From the NCBI GenBank assembly GCA_008360975.2, contig CM039196.1, positions 2,852,001-2,916,000 on the forward strand: a stretch of 64,000 nt of DNA, read 5' to 3'. This DNA is from Lichenostomus cassidix (Eukaryota; Chordata; Aves; Passeriformes; Meliphagidae). Below are positions 1 through 60,272 of the stretch, piece after piece. A program made the position numbers and the translations under genes. The notes beneath the pieces are model-generated. The model was not told where the DNA came from. It made no database searches and saw only the letters and a list, made by a program, of their open reading frames with translations. How positions within the stretch are numbered: the stretch's first letter is position 1; each line of letters begins with the position of its first letter.

Positions 1-2052
1 GAAAAGCAAAGCAAGTACTGGAAACAGTATTACTCAGAACACAGCATTGCAGCTTTGTAAAGCTAAATAATGTACCTTTACTCCTTTGAATTTGGCAAAT
101 GCCTAAGTGAAAGATGCAGCAGTATAGCAGACCTGGTCTCTTTGAGCCACAATCCCCACTAAAATAATTAAGGTTAAGTTTCTGCCAAGAAACAAAAACA
201 AACCCCCAAGTTTCTGACAAAACAAAAGTATACATCTGCCTCTGCCTGGATGTATATGATATATGTGTATGTGATATATGTATATGTATATGATATATAC
301 ATATATATGTATATATCATATGTATATGATATATGATATATGTGTATATGATATATGTGAAGCCACCACATGTCACAAGACCCTGACCAAGTCACAAACA
401 AAACTTTTTCCAACTAGCCAGGCTCCTTTTACTGAAGCCTTTGCAGCTGGCACTCTTTGGTCATGCAAAACAATTCTGTTCCCTCTAGACACTGGACATG
501 TATAGTTCCCAGTGAGCTTTTACATGACTGGAATATCGCCCAGCTAACCGGACTGAGGCACATTTTGTGGGGATCACCAAACCATTATCAGTAATTACGG
601 AGCTGGGCTGGAATTCACACTGGTGATTTAGCTGGAAAAGGTCCCATCTCAATATCCTGAACCATCTACTCTCCACATCTAATTTGTTCTGAAATTACAC
701 GTGGCTGATCTGGCACCCCCGCCCTGCCGGCAGGACCAGCCTCTTTCCATGCCAGTGGTTTAGACAACAGGAGATTGTTCCTTATTTTCCAAAGAATGCA
801 GTTATCAGAGTTTTGCCTCTGCTTTCTGAAGAGCTGATCCAAAGGGCTAATTCATCCTTTCCTCTTCTAGGATGATCTAATGAGAAAAATTCCTCTGCAC
901 ACAGAATTTCTGCTTAACTAACCTTTCTGACCAGGGTCTCAGAGCTAGAATGTGAAGCATCCAAATTCCCAGTGTGCCCAGGAATTTTCCCTGGCCTATC
1001 TACACAGACTATTAGCTCCTTCAAATTACTCTTGGTTACTAAAGCTCACTGGAGAGTGACACCTGCCCATAACTTCTTCAATCCCTTGTAAGAATCGTGC
1101 TTGTAGGTGAACATTTCCTTCCTCCATCCCCAGCCTGGGGCAGTGCCAACCACGCCAGGTTCACTCCCAGTGGCACCTCAGGGAGCAGGAGGCACAGAGA
1201 TACTTTAGTCCTCCTCCACATTGAACACGTATTAGTTAAGATTTAGCTGGTGCTTTTGCTATTTTCGGCTATTCTGTACTTAAAAGCAGAGGGAAGGTGG
1301 CCCTACCACCTTGTTCCATCACAGGGAGGATAAAGAGGGCAGTTCAGCACAGCAACAACTGGAACTGTCACACACTGATGCAAAGCTCACATGAGTGCCA
1401 AGGTAATGTCCTCCTGCTTCAGGCACATCTATCTGTCTCTCCTCTGGTGCATTTTCAGCTCTTGTAAAGGTTTCTTTGACCTCCCTGCACCAGGGTTATA
1501 GATCATGGCAATTTGTGTAGGTGTTTTCTTGTGTTTGTTTTTCTGTAGAGCTAGAACTCAGTCACCAGAGAATTACAGGAGAATTTAAGGAAAGGAGAAG
1601 AGAAAGAAGGCAGGTTAAGTGACCACAATATGTTCTGTAGAGGAGCTGCTCTACAAAACGACTAAATATCCACCCCACCAGAGCACATTCGTAATACACA
1701 CATTTCTGGCTACTGAGGAACTGTGCTGAACACGGCTGTAAATCCTCAACTGTTTGGCTGATCATCCCAAAACAAACATTACTGAAACCGAGGAACAAAT
1801 ACATCCAAAAATTATTGTTCTGGGATCCACTTGCTAAGGGAATGCTCAAATAAATATAATTCAAAGTAGGTTGGTACTTCATGGAAACACTTAAGAGTTA
1901 AAAATCTTCCCCACCCCAAAATAAAGAAACAGTTCATTAGAATTTCTCCAGTTCTCCAGTTCAATTGATAATCTGCTTTGCAGAAACCAAAGCAGCAGCT
2001 AGCCTGAGGTGCCAGCATCAGTTCTGAATCTGCACTCAAAGGATTCACTCAC
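1..2052 (-). other. KDM2B intron (3' part lies off window)
   Basis: This is intronic DNA downstream of the last visible exon, with no open frame resembling a protein I know. The only distinct structure is an alternating TA/TG simple repeat at 251-360, which is locally self-complementary (for example around atacatatatatgtat). The rest looks like unique AT-rich sequence. Confidence 0.8.
251..360. repeat. TA/TG-rich simple repeat
   Basis: About 110 bp of imperfect repeats of tatatga, tatgtg and tatata. The open frames across it on both strands encode only M/Y/I/T/H low-complexity strings and are not genes. Such tracts are often length-variable. Confidence 0.9.
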
Positions 2053-52189
<50,137 letters not shown>

Positions 52190-52483
52190 CTAGAAAAGAC
52201 ACATAAAACAAAATAAAACACATTGTCCGGAAAAGAAAAAATCGAGGAAAGCACATGGATCGGGCACAAAGGTTTGATAAACACATTCTGGGGGAAATAA
52301 TTAAGATGGCAAGGTACAAACTGAACAAAACCTGAACCCAAACAAGCTCCAATACAGCTGCATGCACCTTTTCCATCCCGTGACACGAAACTCGGCAGGA
52401 ATAACAGGTGCTTTGCTCCAGGAAAACTCAAACTTGGGTTGCTGAGCAGGGGCTGGCGCTGGAAGGCGAGCGGGGGACACGTA

Positions 52484-52578
52484 ACTCACTGACAATTCAC
52501 AAGCTACAGCACCGATGCGTTTTGCAATCCCGTAAAAAACCGTGAACGGCGGCCAACGCTCGTTAGCGACAGGGTCAT
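52484..52578 (-). other. Possible KDM2B leader exon end with a 24-codon uORF
   Basis: On the minus strand a strong donor GTGAGT occupies 52489-52484, so a leader exon could end at 52490. Just upstream, 52578-52504 is an ATG-initiated 24-codon ORF ending in TAG. If transcribed and spliced to 52189, the first in-frame ATG of the KDM2B protein would be the Met before RYDENED. The frame leading into the donor without a stop has only a GTG, not an ATG, so a coding exon is unlikely. Confidence 0.3.
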
Positions 52579-52712
52579 TTTTGGTTTTTTTATTATTTTT
52601 GCACGTGAGCACGAGCTAATTCCCCAGGGAAGGTAAGGGGGGCGAATCTTCGCATCTGATGCCCAGCATCCAGGTTTCGGTATTTACATAATCCGAGTGT
52701 TTCCATAGTCAC

Positions 52713-52720
52713 ACCGGAAG
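52713..52720 (+). promoter_or_regulatory. ETS/GABPA-type site ACCGGAAG
   Basis: The octamer ACCGGAAG followed by CGG fits the strong ETS-family consensus common in CpG-island core promoters. It lies about 520 bp upstream of the first recognised KDM2B exon. Confidence 0.55.
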
Positions 52721-53465
52721 CGGCGATTTAAAAACCAGATCGCTTTATGTAACGCCGCGATGGATGCGCAGCCCCCGCGCGCTCCCCCCGCCGCCCCGCA
52801 CGCTCGACAGCGCCGAAAGCGCGGGGGTCCGCAGCCGAGGGGCAGCGACGAGTTCAACGCGGGGGGATGCAGGGTAGGCCCGGCGGAGGCCGGTGCCGCT
52901 GCCCCGGGGAAGCTGCGGCGGGCGCGGAGACGGGGCTGGAGGCGGCGGGGACCGGCCGTGCACAAGGTAGGTCCCCGGAGGAGCGGGGGGAGCCCGGTGC
53001 TCCGCTTGCCGCCGGCGGCTCTGCTCCTCTCCCGGCAGCTCTCGCCCTGCGAACCCGCCCCGCAGCCCCGCGGACACGCGCGGTGGATCAGCGCAAACCC
53101 GCACGCACCGGAAAAAAAAAAAATCCATGATCGTCCCACCCTGCCCGTCCCTCGGTTCCATTCCGCCCCTTCCCCGCTGCCTCAGCCGCGCTTTGAAAAC
53201 TAAGTCGCTCCGCTCCCTACGTCCCACATGCATTTCTCCCTTTGCGAACAATTAAGCAAAATCAATTAAAAGGCACGAATAGGAAAGAGACCGAAGCCAG
53301 CTACACACCAATCTTCTTCCAGAGTCTTTCTTTGCCTCCATTTTTTGGAGAGTTTCATCACTTATTTGTCAACAGTTCCTGTCCTGCATTTTTGGCCCAA
53401 ATGGGGAGGAGGCAAAACAAAAGCCATCCAGGGCTCGCTAAAGTTTTGCAATTTTGCACCAGGAC

Positions 53466-53513
53466 TTTTTTTTTTTTTGGGGGGGGGAGAAGGGGGAGGG
53501 AAGGGGAGGGGGC
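53466..53513. repeat. T-run followed by G-quadruplex-prone G tract
   Basis: T13 is followed by eight G and then ggggg, ggg, gggg, ggggg runs with one- to three-base loops on the plus strand, so at least four G-tracts of three or more can form a quadruplex. It lies at the edge of the KDM2B CpG island. Confidence 0.85.
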
Positions 53514-53654
53514 CGGCGGCGATGCCTTTTGCAAAGTCCTAAGGAACCATGTTCAGGCGCTGCGTGCGGAGCGGGGCGCAGGCGTCGCAGTGCCCGGAAC
53601 GTAAACAGCGGCGGGGCCGGGGGGGTGGCGGGGGGGCGGACCGGGGACACGGCG

Positions 53655-53975
53655 CGGTACCGGCGCTGGGCTGGCCGGGGCGGGCGGGGCTGATGTCCAG
53701 GGGCACGGCACAGGACCGGCGCTGGGCTGGCCGGGATGGGGAGATTGTCCCGGGTACCGGGGCGGTACCGGCGCTGGGCTGGCCGGGATGGGGGGCTGGG
53801 TGGGATACCGGGGCGGTACCGGCGCTGTGCTGGTCGGGATGGGGGGCTTGCCGGGGTACCGGGGCGGTACCGGCGCTGGGCTGGCCGGGATGGGGGCTGG
53901 GTGCGATCCCGGGGTGGTACCGGCGCTGTGCTGGCCGGGGTACCGGGGCGGTACCGGCGCTGTGCTGGCCGCCGG
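53655..53975. repeat. GC-rich minisatellite, about 51-bp unit, seven copies
   Basis: The core ggtaccggcgctgggctgg (or close variants) recurs with its ACCGGCGCTG starting at 53659, 53715, 53767, 53818, 53869, 53919 and 53953. The spacings are 56, 52, 51, 51, 50 and 34 bp. Because the unit is near 17 codons, all frames stay open on both strands and produce long repetitive ORFs (for example minus 53539-54087 and plus 53549-54115) that I do not regard as genes. Array length is likely polymorphic. Confidence 0.92.
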
Positions 53976-56900
53976 CCCCGCCGTGCGGTGCTCGGTCACG
54001 AGTGCGCGGCACGCAGGCGCTGAGCGGCAGCGGAGGGACGGGGACGGGGCCCCACAAAGGCGCGGACGGTCCCTGGGTTGGTACCACAGCCCCCGGGATG
54101 TGCCCGAAGAGTTGAGCGGTTCTCCTTAACCAGGGGTAAATTTGAACTCCGCGACTGTGCCCGACCCCAACAGCGTAAAGGGGTTAAGAGTGGCGAATTA
54201 ATGTAGCAAACACTTGAAAATAATCTTATAATACATGGATTTGGGGTTAATTGTGGTGTTGGCTTCGCTCCGTGCCTCTGCCACACGTGCGGTGCCGCTC
54301 GGCGCAGAACGCGCACCCCGGCTGGTGCCGGCACCGCTCCCGGCACTGCACCCACGTGTCTTGTGAGAACCGGTCATAAAATCTAGAATGTATTGAAAAT
54401 GGTGTTAAACAGGTGTTAAATAAACCAAAATTGCCTTTGCAATATGCATGTACAACAGGTAGTTGGAAATCGTATGAAAAAGTAGGTTAAAATCCTGTAA
54501 AGTAGCTGCTGATACAAAAAATCTGCAGGATGGAGATCCTGCAGTTCCTAAAACCATCGGCGGGTCTCATTTCTACAACACCCACTAACATCTACTCTAA
54601 ATTGATGCTGAGCAAGAATTGGGACCATCTGATTGCAATAGCAGGGTCAGAGTGCAGGTTTTGAACAGCCTCCAGGTTCCACAGCGTGGCTCCTCTCTGA
54701 AGTGACATCCTTTACTTCCCCTCCGCAACCCCCAAGAAAGGGAACATCAAAGCGTACCCAAACCCAGGGTCGGGGCTGATGGCTTTAGCACTGCTCCTCT
54801 GGTTTGCTTTTTGCAATCAGTTAAGCATCCTAGGTAGTATATGAAATATATTAAGTGTTAATGCAAAATTTAAAACACATTAAAATTCAACTTTGCAGGC
54901 CTTGCTGTTGATCTTTGGAACAATCCCTATTTTAATGATCCACGACACATGGATAAAGGCAGGAGAGGACAGAGTTCTAACAGAATTTAAGGCTGTGAGC
55001 TTCTCCTTCTGATTCTGCCAAGAACTGTTTGCAGAATCTTGAAAAATCATGTAATCTTTCTCTAACATCTCCCTATTTGCAGATGATTGAACTTTATTAT
55101 CATATGAAAGTGTTTTATAGGCTATATATTGAAGTGTGGATTCCAGATGTCTGTTGGAGCAAGTGCATTATTAATCCATAATCCTGAGGAGATATATACA
55201 TATCTCGACCTTTCAGCCAAGATTACTCAATCTTAAAATTAAATACATGTGTACATCTGTAGGATTGAGGTCAGAATACAAGATAAATGGATGTTACTAG
55301 AGAATCATCAGACAAAAAACACATCATCCATCCATGCTGCAAAAGTCCACCAAAAGAGACAGTACAGAGACATAAAAGAAAACCAACTCATTTTTCTAAT
55401 TTTTTTTTTTTTTTGGACATGAACAATCTGAGACTCTTGGTGTATCAAGCAAACCCAGCAAGGACTGTATCCATCAGATACACCTGGAAACACCAGAGCA
55501 CATTATGGAAGTGTGGAAGTAAATGTTTCAGAAACACCACAACTTCTATCTATAGATCTCCAAAAATAGAAAACACTTTTTAAACCTTGTTTTAAGACAG
55601 AAATGGCACCTATTAAGCTACAGTTCATTATATATATATATAAATAATCTGTATGTTAATACAAAAAACCTATCCCAAACTTAAAAGAACTGGGGGGAAA
55701 AAAAAGGGGAGGGGCAATGTGTAGGCTGTGGATGATGAGAATATCCATATCCACAGCTGCATTAGACAGGATAAAAACATTTAGAAGCAATATTAAACTC
55801 CCATGCTTAGTGCTGGCTGATGATGGTTTGGGCTGGTTTCCTCTCTAAGCAGATCATGGCACAGTTTTCCAACAATGCCCAGAGCTGGGCCTCATCAAGC
55901 AGTGCTTGGAACAGGACAGCCCAGGGCTGACACAAGGCTGGCCTTCACTGTCAAAAGCATTGGAAAAACACATCAACGTTGTGATCCAGTGTCAAAACCA
56001 CCGTATCAACTGTGGAAAGGGAGTGGTGGTTATTGCGAAAGGTGCTAGGCTGAACTCTGAAAAAACACTAAAACTTTTTTTGCTAGATGTTAATGTAGCT
56101 TAAATTATTTAAGATTTAATCATGCTGAGGCACTGGATCCTGACCTCGTTAGCTTGAAACTGGAAGCTGTCATTTAATTAATGTTGTACTGCAGGGCCCA
56201 TGCTGAAACCAGAGCTGAAGTGCTGTGCTTGGGAAGGCTGTATGAAGACATGGGATCATTTCACCCCACTGAGCTTTAAAACAGTTACTTCCCATTGCAT
56301 AGAATAGACCAGACTAATCTTAAAACTTCTTTGAAAATACTGTTTATCCTGTAAGATCTTCCATTCTATGCTTTACCTTGGGTTAAGATGGAAGATAAGA
56401 TATTTAACCATTTCACTGTTTTATGAAGGAAGCTGAAATACAATTTTTCTGGACATGACAGATCAAAATCTTTCCTCTGCAGAAATTCCATCTTCTAAAC
56501 TTGAAGCTGTACTTCAGATGAGATTTGCAAAGACATTTCGCTTAACCTCCCTGGGGCTGCAGACAAACCTTTATATGCCTTTTGCAAGTTCAGATGTCTT
56601 GTTTTTAATGCAGATCTACCATGACTTCCACTTTGTGGTGGCTGGATTTTGGTTTGGGTGCAGTAAGAGGAAAAAATGGAAGTGCTGATTTGCATGTGAA
56701 GCTGGAGATATGCTTTAGCAAAGCTGCTCTGCCGAGGGCAGCACCTTGGTGTGCTCAGCACCAGATCACATTAATCACAGGGTACTCAGCGAACCTATTC
56801 AGCCTCCTACAGAAAATACAGAAGTACATTTTTAGCAGAAAAAAAGAACTGTGAGTATCCTTGTGACAGTGTACAGATTTCTCAGGGCTTTCTGGAAAGA

Positions 56901-58368
56901 AACTTGGACTTCTGCCACCTGCTCCGATTGTGTTCATGCATAAATGATCCAGAGAACGGGTTGACATTACCTCTAATTAGGGGTAATAACAGCCTGCTGC
57001 TGAAAGGGCCCATTCCCTTTCTCTTGCATGTACATCCCTTAGCGATGGATGTATTAGGTCTGCATTAGGTCTGGTGTTGGAACAGCCACGAGGTGAGTCA
57101 GTTCAGTGACCTGATCTGGCAGAAAACTCAGCCATTAAGAAAAAAAAAAAGTATATTTATTTCATTAGGTCAATCCACTAAAGCTCTGTAGCCATTTGAT
57201 CGGTGCAATGCACAGGCTGGAGAGGGCTGAGATGAAGGGAGAGGGCAGGATACACCCTTTTGGTGGCCTTCCGCAATTGCACGGGTCACAGGTGACAGCA
57301 AACCCCGGCTCTGAGCCCCAGCGTGACTTCAGAAGAACTCCCTGAAGCATTTCTAAGAGTTAATTAAGCATGGCAGACTCCTTTAGTTTCAGCTAACTCT
57401 AGAGTGGCAGTGTAGAGGTTTGTCATAATGAGTAATAGAGTTGCAAATAATTTATCCTGTTTAGTTTGTACCTCAGATAGAGCTGTAAAATGGAACAGAA
57501 AGGGAAAAGGGTGCACTGCTGTGGTCCTCATGTTTTAGTTGCAGAAGAAGGCTTGATCATTAAAGCATGTTTTTCTGTTTAACAAACCAATATTTCTTTT
57601 ATTTCTTATAGGAAAGGAATGTTTATTTCAAAGCTACAACACTGAGGCTTGGAAGCTCAAAATGACTCATGGGTCTGGTTTGGAAAAGGGCATGAGATGA
57701 AATGCCTTCACTGATTCTGTAGGTCGTTTTTCATACTGTTTCTCTGAATGAAATACAAACTCAGCGTTTAAGGCCCTTTCCAATACACAGGAGTAAGAGT
57801 GATGGACAGAAAAATAGAGGGACAGTGAGTTCAAAGAGTCTATTTTAATATAATTATTTAGAAAGACACTTGAAATCCCTGTCAGATGTATGTCTCTTGC
57901 AGGTGGGTTTTTTAGAGAAATCTGATTTTAGGGAACAGGTCAAGACCTAGGTGTTATTAGTGCAGTAGTACTCCCTTGTGATGTTATAGTTCAACCATAA
58001 TTTTGCACAGAAACCAGAGAAAATACTGAACAATCCCTGTTGGTTATGTACTTGTACATAAACATTTGTCATAGCTTATAAGCAGCAATGCAAAATATTT
58101 TTAAATATATAATTCCACAGGAACTAAATGACAGAGACTTAAATGTTTACTTGTGATGTGGAGGAAGTTCTAGTTACTGTTTTTTGATAGTTGTCGTATC
58201 TCCCAAGAAAAAAGTGGCAAAGAAATCACAATTGGTTTGTTCCTGATTACTTTGCAAAGTGGTGCTCAGACTTGGCCTCAGGCACCAGTGGGAGACACAA
58301 AAAATGTTGATTGTGGGGTGAGGTCTTCTGGTTTTGGGTTTTTTTCAGGAATTAAAGCGCAAAATTTA

Positions 58369-58460
58369 TAATCACAGAATCATTTAAGTTGGAAAAAACT
58401 CTAAAGATCAAGTCTGACCACAAACCTAACAGTGCCAAATCCACCTCTAAATTTTAACTT
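58369..58460 (-). mobile_element. CR1 LINE 3'-end fragment (short)
   Basis: Begins aatcacagaatcatttaagt and continues tggaaaaaactctaaagatc, then cctaacagtgccaaatccacc. This is the typical reverse-complement tail of a CR1 family in which 'cctaacactgccaa' is diagnostic. It is diverged and only about 90 bp long. Confidence 0.85.
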
Positions 58461-59251
58461 ATGCTGGACTTCGCTCAAATGGATCCTACATAGCAATAGT
58501 CACCCATAAAAGAGAAAGAAGGTGGCCAACATTCCGTGGAGTCAATGATAGAACAGCAAAGGCTTTTATGGAAAGACTAAGTCAAACTCATTCTTCTACT
58601 GAGGTGTTTTAATGCCCTTGTAGATAAAAATCTCACCCAAAGTTGTTTATAACAAGACGATGACTGTGTTTATTCCCTGAGAAGGGAATGAGAGCAAATC
58701 TACATGATACAGGGAATGCCTCTGAAGACTTCAAATCGTTAAGATTATTGTTCTTGGATGTTTTTGCTACATCTTTTTTTAAAAAATGCCTTGAACATGA
58801 AAAAGCATCAAGTGACTTTGTTGGTATGTATTGTCATTTCCTTTGCTGTGCTTAAGTGAAGGACCTTGCAAATCAGAAAGGTGTGAAGAGAAGAAGAAAG
58901 CAAAAATGTTAAAGACAATCTGCCATGATTTGCCTACTTGTAAATAAGGTGGAAAATGTCAAAACAGTACAAACCAGCAATGTTTTTGATTGCTAATGGA
59001 ACTAGCATGGATTCATCTCCTAGGTGACCATCCATGTGCTTGTTAATAGTAAAAGTATCCTTGTCCAGTATTATTTGTATTGTTAAAATCCTGTTTTTCT
59101 TAACTATAAATTGATAGCAACAGGTTTGTTTCTTACACATCCCTTAATTCTCCTGCTACACAAACTCAATGTGGCACAAACAGTGTATTGCCTCACCTTT
59201 TCAGAAATCATCTTCAGAACTGTGCCAAGTGTTCACTAGGGAGTTCTGCTC

Positions 59252-59310
59252 TACGCCTCACTTTTCCCTCTGTAAAACAGAAAAAATAAATTATGGTTTA
59301 AAGGGTTTAT
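59252..59310 (+). mobile_element. MIR-like SINE relic (candidate)
   Basis: acgcctcacttttccctctg, then taaaacagaaaaaataaatt, parallel the MIR segment gcctcagtttcctcatctg, taaaatggggataataat. It is short; similarity could be chance or another tRNA-derived SINE. Confidence 0.4.
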
Positions 59311-60057
59311 GTGAACGTAGTAATAAACCACGGCATGTGTAGATGTTGAAATGTTCTGCTTTATCAGCCTTATCTACTGCTTGCTGATAAGGCAGGGTTT
59401 ATCAAGAGCTCTGGGCCTACAAAATGTTGTGAAAAAACTGAACTATGTGACAAAGGGTTAAGTGGGTCAGTTTTAATTGGAAATGAGGGTGGATGCTCTG
59501 ACTGCTCCAGATCCACAGGACAAGTGTAGGTTAAATGTTTAAGCATTTGAGGAGGGGAAGCTACAGAAGGAAGGGGTTGAGGCATGACTTCGTGTTTTAT
59601 TCTGAGGGAAGCGTTGCCTGGGGACACCCCATCCTGTCCGCCCTGAGGAGCGCCGAGGCTCCCGCAGCGATCTGAGGGGCACAATCCCACCGGAAACTAC
59701 AGATTCCCGTCGGCTGCACTCCCGCTGAGCTGCTCACCCGGGGAAGGCGCCGAGGGCTCCAGCCGGGGCTCGCGGCAGAGCTCGGGGCAGGGCTCCAGCC
59801 GGGAATGGCCCCGCAGCTCCCTCAGGATCCGCAGCTCGCCCCGCGTGGCGCCCCCTGGCGGCGAGCGGCACCCCCGGGGCACACAGCCGCGGCTGAGCCT
59901 CGAGGCTGCCGGGAAGCGGCGGCGCGCGACAGGGAAGGGGGCGGGGCCTGGCGGCGCGGGCCAATGGGGCGCGGCGGGGCGGGGCCGGGGCGGGGCGCGC
60001 AGGCTCGCGGGGCGCGCGGCGGGCGCGGCCCCAGGCCGGCAGAGGCGCGGTGCCGCC

Positions 60058-60069
60058 ATGGGGTGTTAG
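60058..60069 (+). promoter_or_regulatory. Minimal upstream ORF (Met-Gly-Cys-stop) in perfect Kozak context
   Basis: GCCGCCATGG matches the full vertebrate Kozak consensus, but the frame ends after ATG GGG TGT with TAG. It lies 90 nt before the ORAI1 ATG and in a different frame. If included in the leader, ribosomes would initiate here first and would need to reinitiate or leak past to reach the ORAI1 start, whose own context is weak (C at -3). The sequence is certain; the regulatory effect is inferred. Confidence 0.6.
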
Positions 60070-60158
60070 CGCTGCCGGGCCCGCTGTGCCGGAAAGAGCC
60101 GCCACCGCCCGCCGGCCCCGCTCCGCCTCGCCGCGCTCCGCTCCTCCGCCCCGAGCCC

Positions 60159-60272
60159 ATGAGCCTGAACGAGCACTCGATGCAGGCGCTGTCCTGGCGG
60201 AAGCTCTACCTGAGCCGCGCCAAGCTGAAAGCCTCCAGCCGCACCTCCGCGCTGCTCTCCGGCTTCGCCATG
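60159..60272 (+). CDS. ORAI1: ORAI1 first coding exon (gene continues past right edge)
   Basis: ORAI1 forms the hexameric plasma-membrane pore of the CRAC channel and is opened by the ER calcium sensor STIM1. This 114-nt segment encodes 38 residues: [20 protein letters not shown], then [18 protein letters not shown], ending at a GTGAGC donor in phase 0. This is the cytosolic N-terminal helix (ETON region) leading into TM1, including the basic [11 protein letters not shown] stretch that lines the inner pore and helps STIM1 gating. It begins at the Met equivalent to human M64, the start of the short ORAI1-beta form. The mammalian N-terminal extension, including DWIGQSYSEV, is absent from the frame upstream. 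Exon 2, expected to start VAMVEVQL, is not in the window. ORAI2 shares much of this block, but SLNEHSM and the KDM2B neighbour identify ORAI1. Confidence 0.96.

Larger units (their letters stand above)
54116..59640. other. Intergenic spacer between the KDM2B and ORAI1 promoters
   Basis: This is AT-rich DNA with a (TA)n tract at 55627-55645, poly-T at 55400-55414, poly-A near 57139-57152, one CR1 fragment (58369-58460) and a MIR-like segment (59252-59310). Several TAATTA cores lie at 56174, 56973 and 57360. No exon resembling the mammalian KDM2B N-terminus was found on the minus strand here. Confidence 0.75.

Noticed and set aside
52490..52612. Coding first exon for KDM2B reading in phase into 52189
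   Set aside because: The frame is open and ends at a good donor, but starts only at GTG with an in-frame TAG just upstream and shows no likeness to any KDM2B N-terminus; kept only as a possible non-coding leader.
53539..54115. Long open frames on both strands (182 and 188 codons)
   Set aside because: They run through the 51-bp minisatellite, whose length near a multiple of three keeps frames open; proteins are repeats of GTAPVPR- or RYRRWAGRDGG-like strings with no domain.
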